Positions 62,252-64,000 of a stretch of DNA of 64,000 nt are shown here, in pieces; within the stretch, counting starts at the first letter, position 1; each line of letters opens with the position of its first letter. A program made the position numbers and the translations under genes. The notes beneath the pieces were generated by a model, which was given only the letters and a program-made list of their open reading frames with translations, was not told where the DNA came from and ran no database searches. The stretch covers positions 124,001 to 188,000 of the forward strand of contig JACJYH010000006.1 in assembly GCA_020636195.1 (NCBI GenBank), given 5' to 3'. The DNA comes from Lewinellaceae bacterium (GTDB lineage Bacteria; Bacteroidota; Bacteroidia; Chitinophagales; Saprospiraceae).

Positions 62252-62929
62252 CTAAAAGCTGTATTTATATCCAGCACTTAATTGAAAACCTCGGTGTTTC
62301 ACTCTTATATCAATGATCGATTCGCTGATAAGATCTGAAAATCCCATGGCATAACGACCATCCACAAAGAGAATGCTATTGTTAACAGTAGTAGATGCGC
62401 CGGCTCCCAACGCACCACCTATTTCTAATCTATTAAATGCATCTTTTGAAAGATCGATATTGCCTTTGTATAGGTTTATGTCAACAACGATAGAAGCTTT
62501 TGCTCTGTAGTAGGCATCTATATAATATCCAAATGTAGGACCTGCGTAGACATACACTTTATTTTGACCATTGATGATGTTGTAATTCATCAGTAAAGGC
62601 ACTTCGATTGATTTGTAGCTGACATCTGCTTTGAGATCAGCAGGGAAGTTTAAGTTGAACCATTGACTTACACCTTCACTAGCAGTAAATCCTTTTTCTA
62701 TATAATTCAATTCAGGCTTAAATGTAAACTTATCATACACAGGTATTTCAGCCACGATGCCTGCGGTAAAGCCCGTCAAATGGTCAATATTTGGGATGAA
62801 GGACTCATTAATTCCTGAAACACTTGCATTGCTGAAATTGGCACCAATTTTTACGCCAACATTCACTTGTGCATCCATTGTAATTGCACAGAAGAGCATT
62901 GAAACTAACAACAAACTTATACTTCTCAT
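62252..62929 (-). CDS. Outer-membrane beta-barrel (PorT-like) protein
   Basis: The 225-residue product (start ATG 62929; the frame is open to 62968) has a signal peptide (LLLVSMLFCAITMDAQ) and barrel features: VNVGVKIGANFSN, LTGFTAGIVAEIP, FTFKPELNYIEKGF, LLMNYNIINGQNKVYVYAGPTFGYYI and a final strand ending SF. This fits the porin family/PorT-like outer membrane beta-barrel group. It is convergent with SusD, with the terminator between. Function is unknown. Confidence 0.82.
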   Translation of the reverse strand: MRSISLLLVSMLFCAITMDAQVNVGVKIGANFSNASVSGINESFIPNIDHLTGFTAGIVAEIPVYDKFTFKPELNYIEKGFTASEGVSQWFNLNFPADLKADVSYKSIEVPLLMNYNIINGQNKVYVYAGPTFGYYIDAYYRAKASIVVDINLYKGNIDLSKDAFNRLEIGGALGAGASTTVNNSILFVDGRYAMGFSDLISESIIDIRVKHRGFQLSAGYKYSF

Positions 62930-63033
62930 GATAAAAATTTTTTGGATAATAATATTCACAAGACGCATATGAAATTTGTGGAAGCGTTAAGGAAAATGAA
63001 AAGTTTTTATAATTTAGAATTAACCAATAATTT

Positions 63034-63200
63034 AGAGTATGTTTAAAATTTATCCTTTAGCAAGAAAATGTTTTATTTTGGCTACAAATTCGTTAAATTT
63101 TTCGTCGAATTGCCCACTGCACTGCCCCCCTATAAATTTGCCTTTTTTCGCTCAAAATAATTCCATTTTATTATCCAAAAACAAAGTTTAAACATACTCT
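63034..63200. repeat. MITE-like element, copy D
   Basis: A full copy (167 bp) with terminal repeats AGAGTATGTTTAAA and TTTAAACATACTCT, in reverse orientation to A and B. On the minus strand it carries the frame end QFDEKFNEFVAKIKHFLAKG-stop. It best represents the intact sequence at the site where copy B was interrupted. The remaining sequence between 62930 and 63377 holds nothing else that I can identify. Confidence 0.75.
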
Positions 63201-63377
63201 TATCGGAATAGCAAAATAAGAGCATTGTAAACATAGTGAAAGAATGGCATTACACCCGGATTTAACCAAAAATCAGCAATTGCGGAATGAACTTTCCTTT
63301 CGGTCATTCAATTTTTTGATATGATCATGTAAAACAGAGGCATTATCGAATCAAGCTTGTAGATTTATTGGTATATT

Positions 63378-64000
63378 TTAATCCACTACGGTCCTTTTCC
63401 TGAAAGAGGAGTTGACAAGCCACACACCATAAAGTGTAATGATAGAGCCAATGATGACAAGACCTGTGACATGTTCACCTAAAATTAGGCTTCCCAAAAA
63501 TATAGCCACAATTGGGTTGATATATGCATAAATGGAGGCCTGTTGCATTGGTAGGTGTTCTAAAGTATATAGAAAGCTTCCAAAACCAATAATAGACCCA
63601 AATAGGATTAAATATCCAATAGAATACCATGCCTGAATGGGCAAATTTTGAATTGGCACATAGTTAGGCTGTAGCATTGAGATACCATAAAGTGCGATGC
63701 CTGCTATCAACATTTGAAATCCAAGGCTAAAATAGGGATTGAATTTTTTTGCGTGATTCTTTGTGTACAGAGTTCCAAATGCCCATGTCCAGGAGGCAAT
63801 AAATGAAAGTAATATGCCAAATGAGAATGCAGAATTGACAAAATCTTGTAAATGGTCAGCAAAAATCACGCAAACACCGACAAAACCAAGCAATAATCCT
63901 ATGAGTGCCTTCCTAGGAAGAAATTCTCTGGTGGTAAAAATGGCAATGATGACCAACCACAATGGATACGTCACTCCCAATATGGCACCTAATCCGGCTG
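63378..64000 (-). CDS. EamA/DMT-family transporter (cut by window end)
   Basis: The frame continues to the window edge (AGLGAILGVTYPLW on the minus strand), so the 5' part is missing. About 207 residues are visible with six to seven hydrophobic segments, including GLLLGFVGVCVIFADHL, SWTWAFGTLYTKNHAKK and QASIYAYINPIVAIFLGSLILGEHVTG, the second EamA repeat motif. It belongs to the drug/metabolite transporter superfamily. Substrate is unknown. Confidence 0.85.
   Translation of the reverse strand, partial: AGLGAILGVTYPLWLVIIAIFTTREFLPRKALIGLLLGFVGVCVIFADHLQDFVNSAFSFGILLSFIASWTWAFGTLYTKNHAKKFNPYFSLGFQMLIAGIALYGISMLQPNYVPIQNLPIQAWYSIGYLILFGSIIGFGSFLYTLEHLPMQQASIYAYINPIVAIFLGSLILGEHVTGLVIIGSIITLYGVWLVNSSFRKRTVVD

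Noticed and set aside
1..64000. CRISPR array, tRNA or rRNA genes
   Set aside because: I saw no regular short direct repeats with spacers, no tRNA cloverleaf with TTCRANY loop, and no rRNA sequence. A scanner could still find a tRNA I overlooked.

Overview
The window comes from a low-GC member of the Bacteroidota. The evidence is a SusC/SusD pair, a type IX secretion C-terminal sorting domain, DUF5686 and Omp85-type outer-membrane proteins, and repeated use of the phylum's -7 promoter motif TAnnTTTG with little Shine-Dalgarno signal. The large secreted protein with HYR-like, C-type lectin, dockerin and cohesin-like modules would fit a Saprospiria-like bacterium, but that rank is inference.

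Layout. 1-10.3 kb: the start of a TonB-receptor-like gene (cut by the window edge), rnr, a DUF1801 protein, an M48 protease with an Asp-box lipoprotein, two small membrane proteins, a SMUG2-type DNA glycosylase, a PspC protein, then a coupled pair on the minus strand: glmM and a class V aminotransferase-like gene. 10.3-20 kb: an accessory island with a tight four-gene operon: HTH regulator, PLD-SNF2 helicase, Eco57I-like adenine methylase and SMC/RecF-like ATPase. It looks like a modification-based anti-phage system of helicase-methylase-ATPase type and is bracketed by stem-loop elements. 20-33.4 kb: housekeeping and stress genes (metG with a Fur-family gene, DinB, EEP nuclease, DUF2007, SAM hydrolase, phoH, OsmC, GlsB-like, TlpA-like thioredoxin, M23 peptidase, SAM methyltransferase, DUF1801). 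33.9-38.8 kb: a 1614-residue T9SS surface protein. 38.9-49.6 kb: thyA, EEP hydrolase, feoAB, NifU-like protein, CAP protein, a strongly structured intergenic region, TRAP permeases without a binding protein, and a long PurF. 49.8-64 kb: envelope genes (Omp85, DUF5686, lipoprotein, YheT-like hydrolase, GDPD, beta-barrels), SusC/SusD, and an EamA transporter cut by the window end.

Mobile and repeat content is the most unusual part. Four copies of a roughly 165 bp element with AGAGTATGTTTAAA-type terminal inverted repeats lie at 23.8, 28.6/29.5, 49.7 and 63.0 kb. One copy is split by a 739 bp insert that has the anatomy of an integron gene cassette: one gene, an attC-like hairpin, and core sites GTTCGGTGTC/GACACCGAAC at its two ends. 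A short palindromic segment is inserted in frame inside the methylase gene. A DUF805 gene has a stop codon just before its conserved C-terminal tail.

No rRNA, tRNA, CRISPR array, integrase or intact transposase gene was recognised. All functions are read from motifs and context; no database search was possible.
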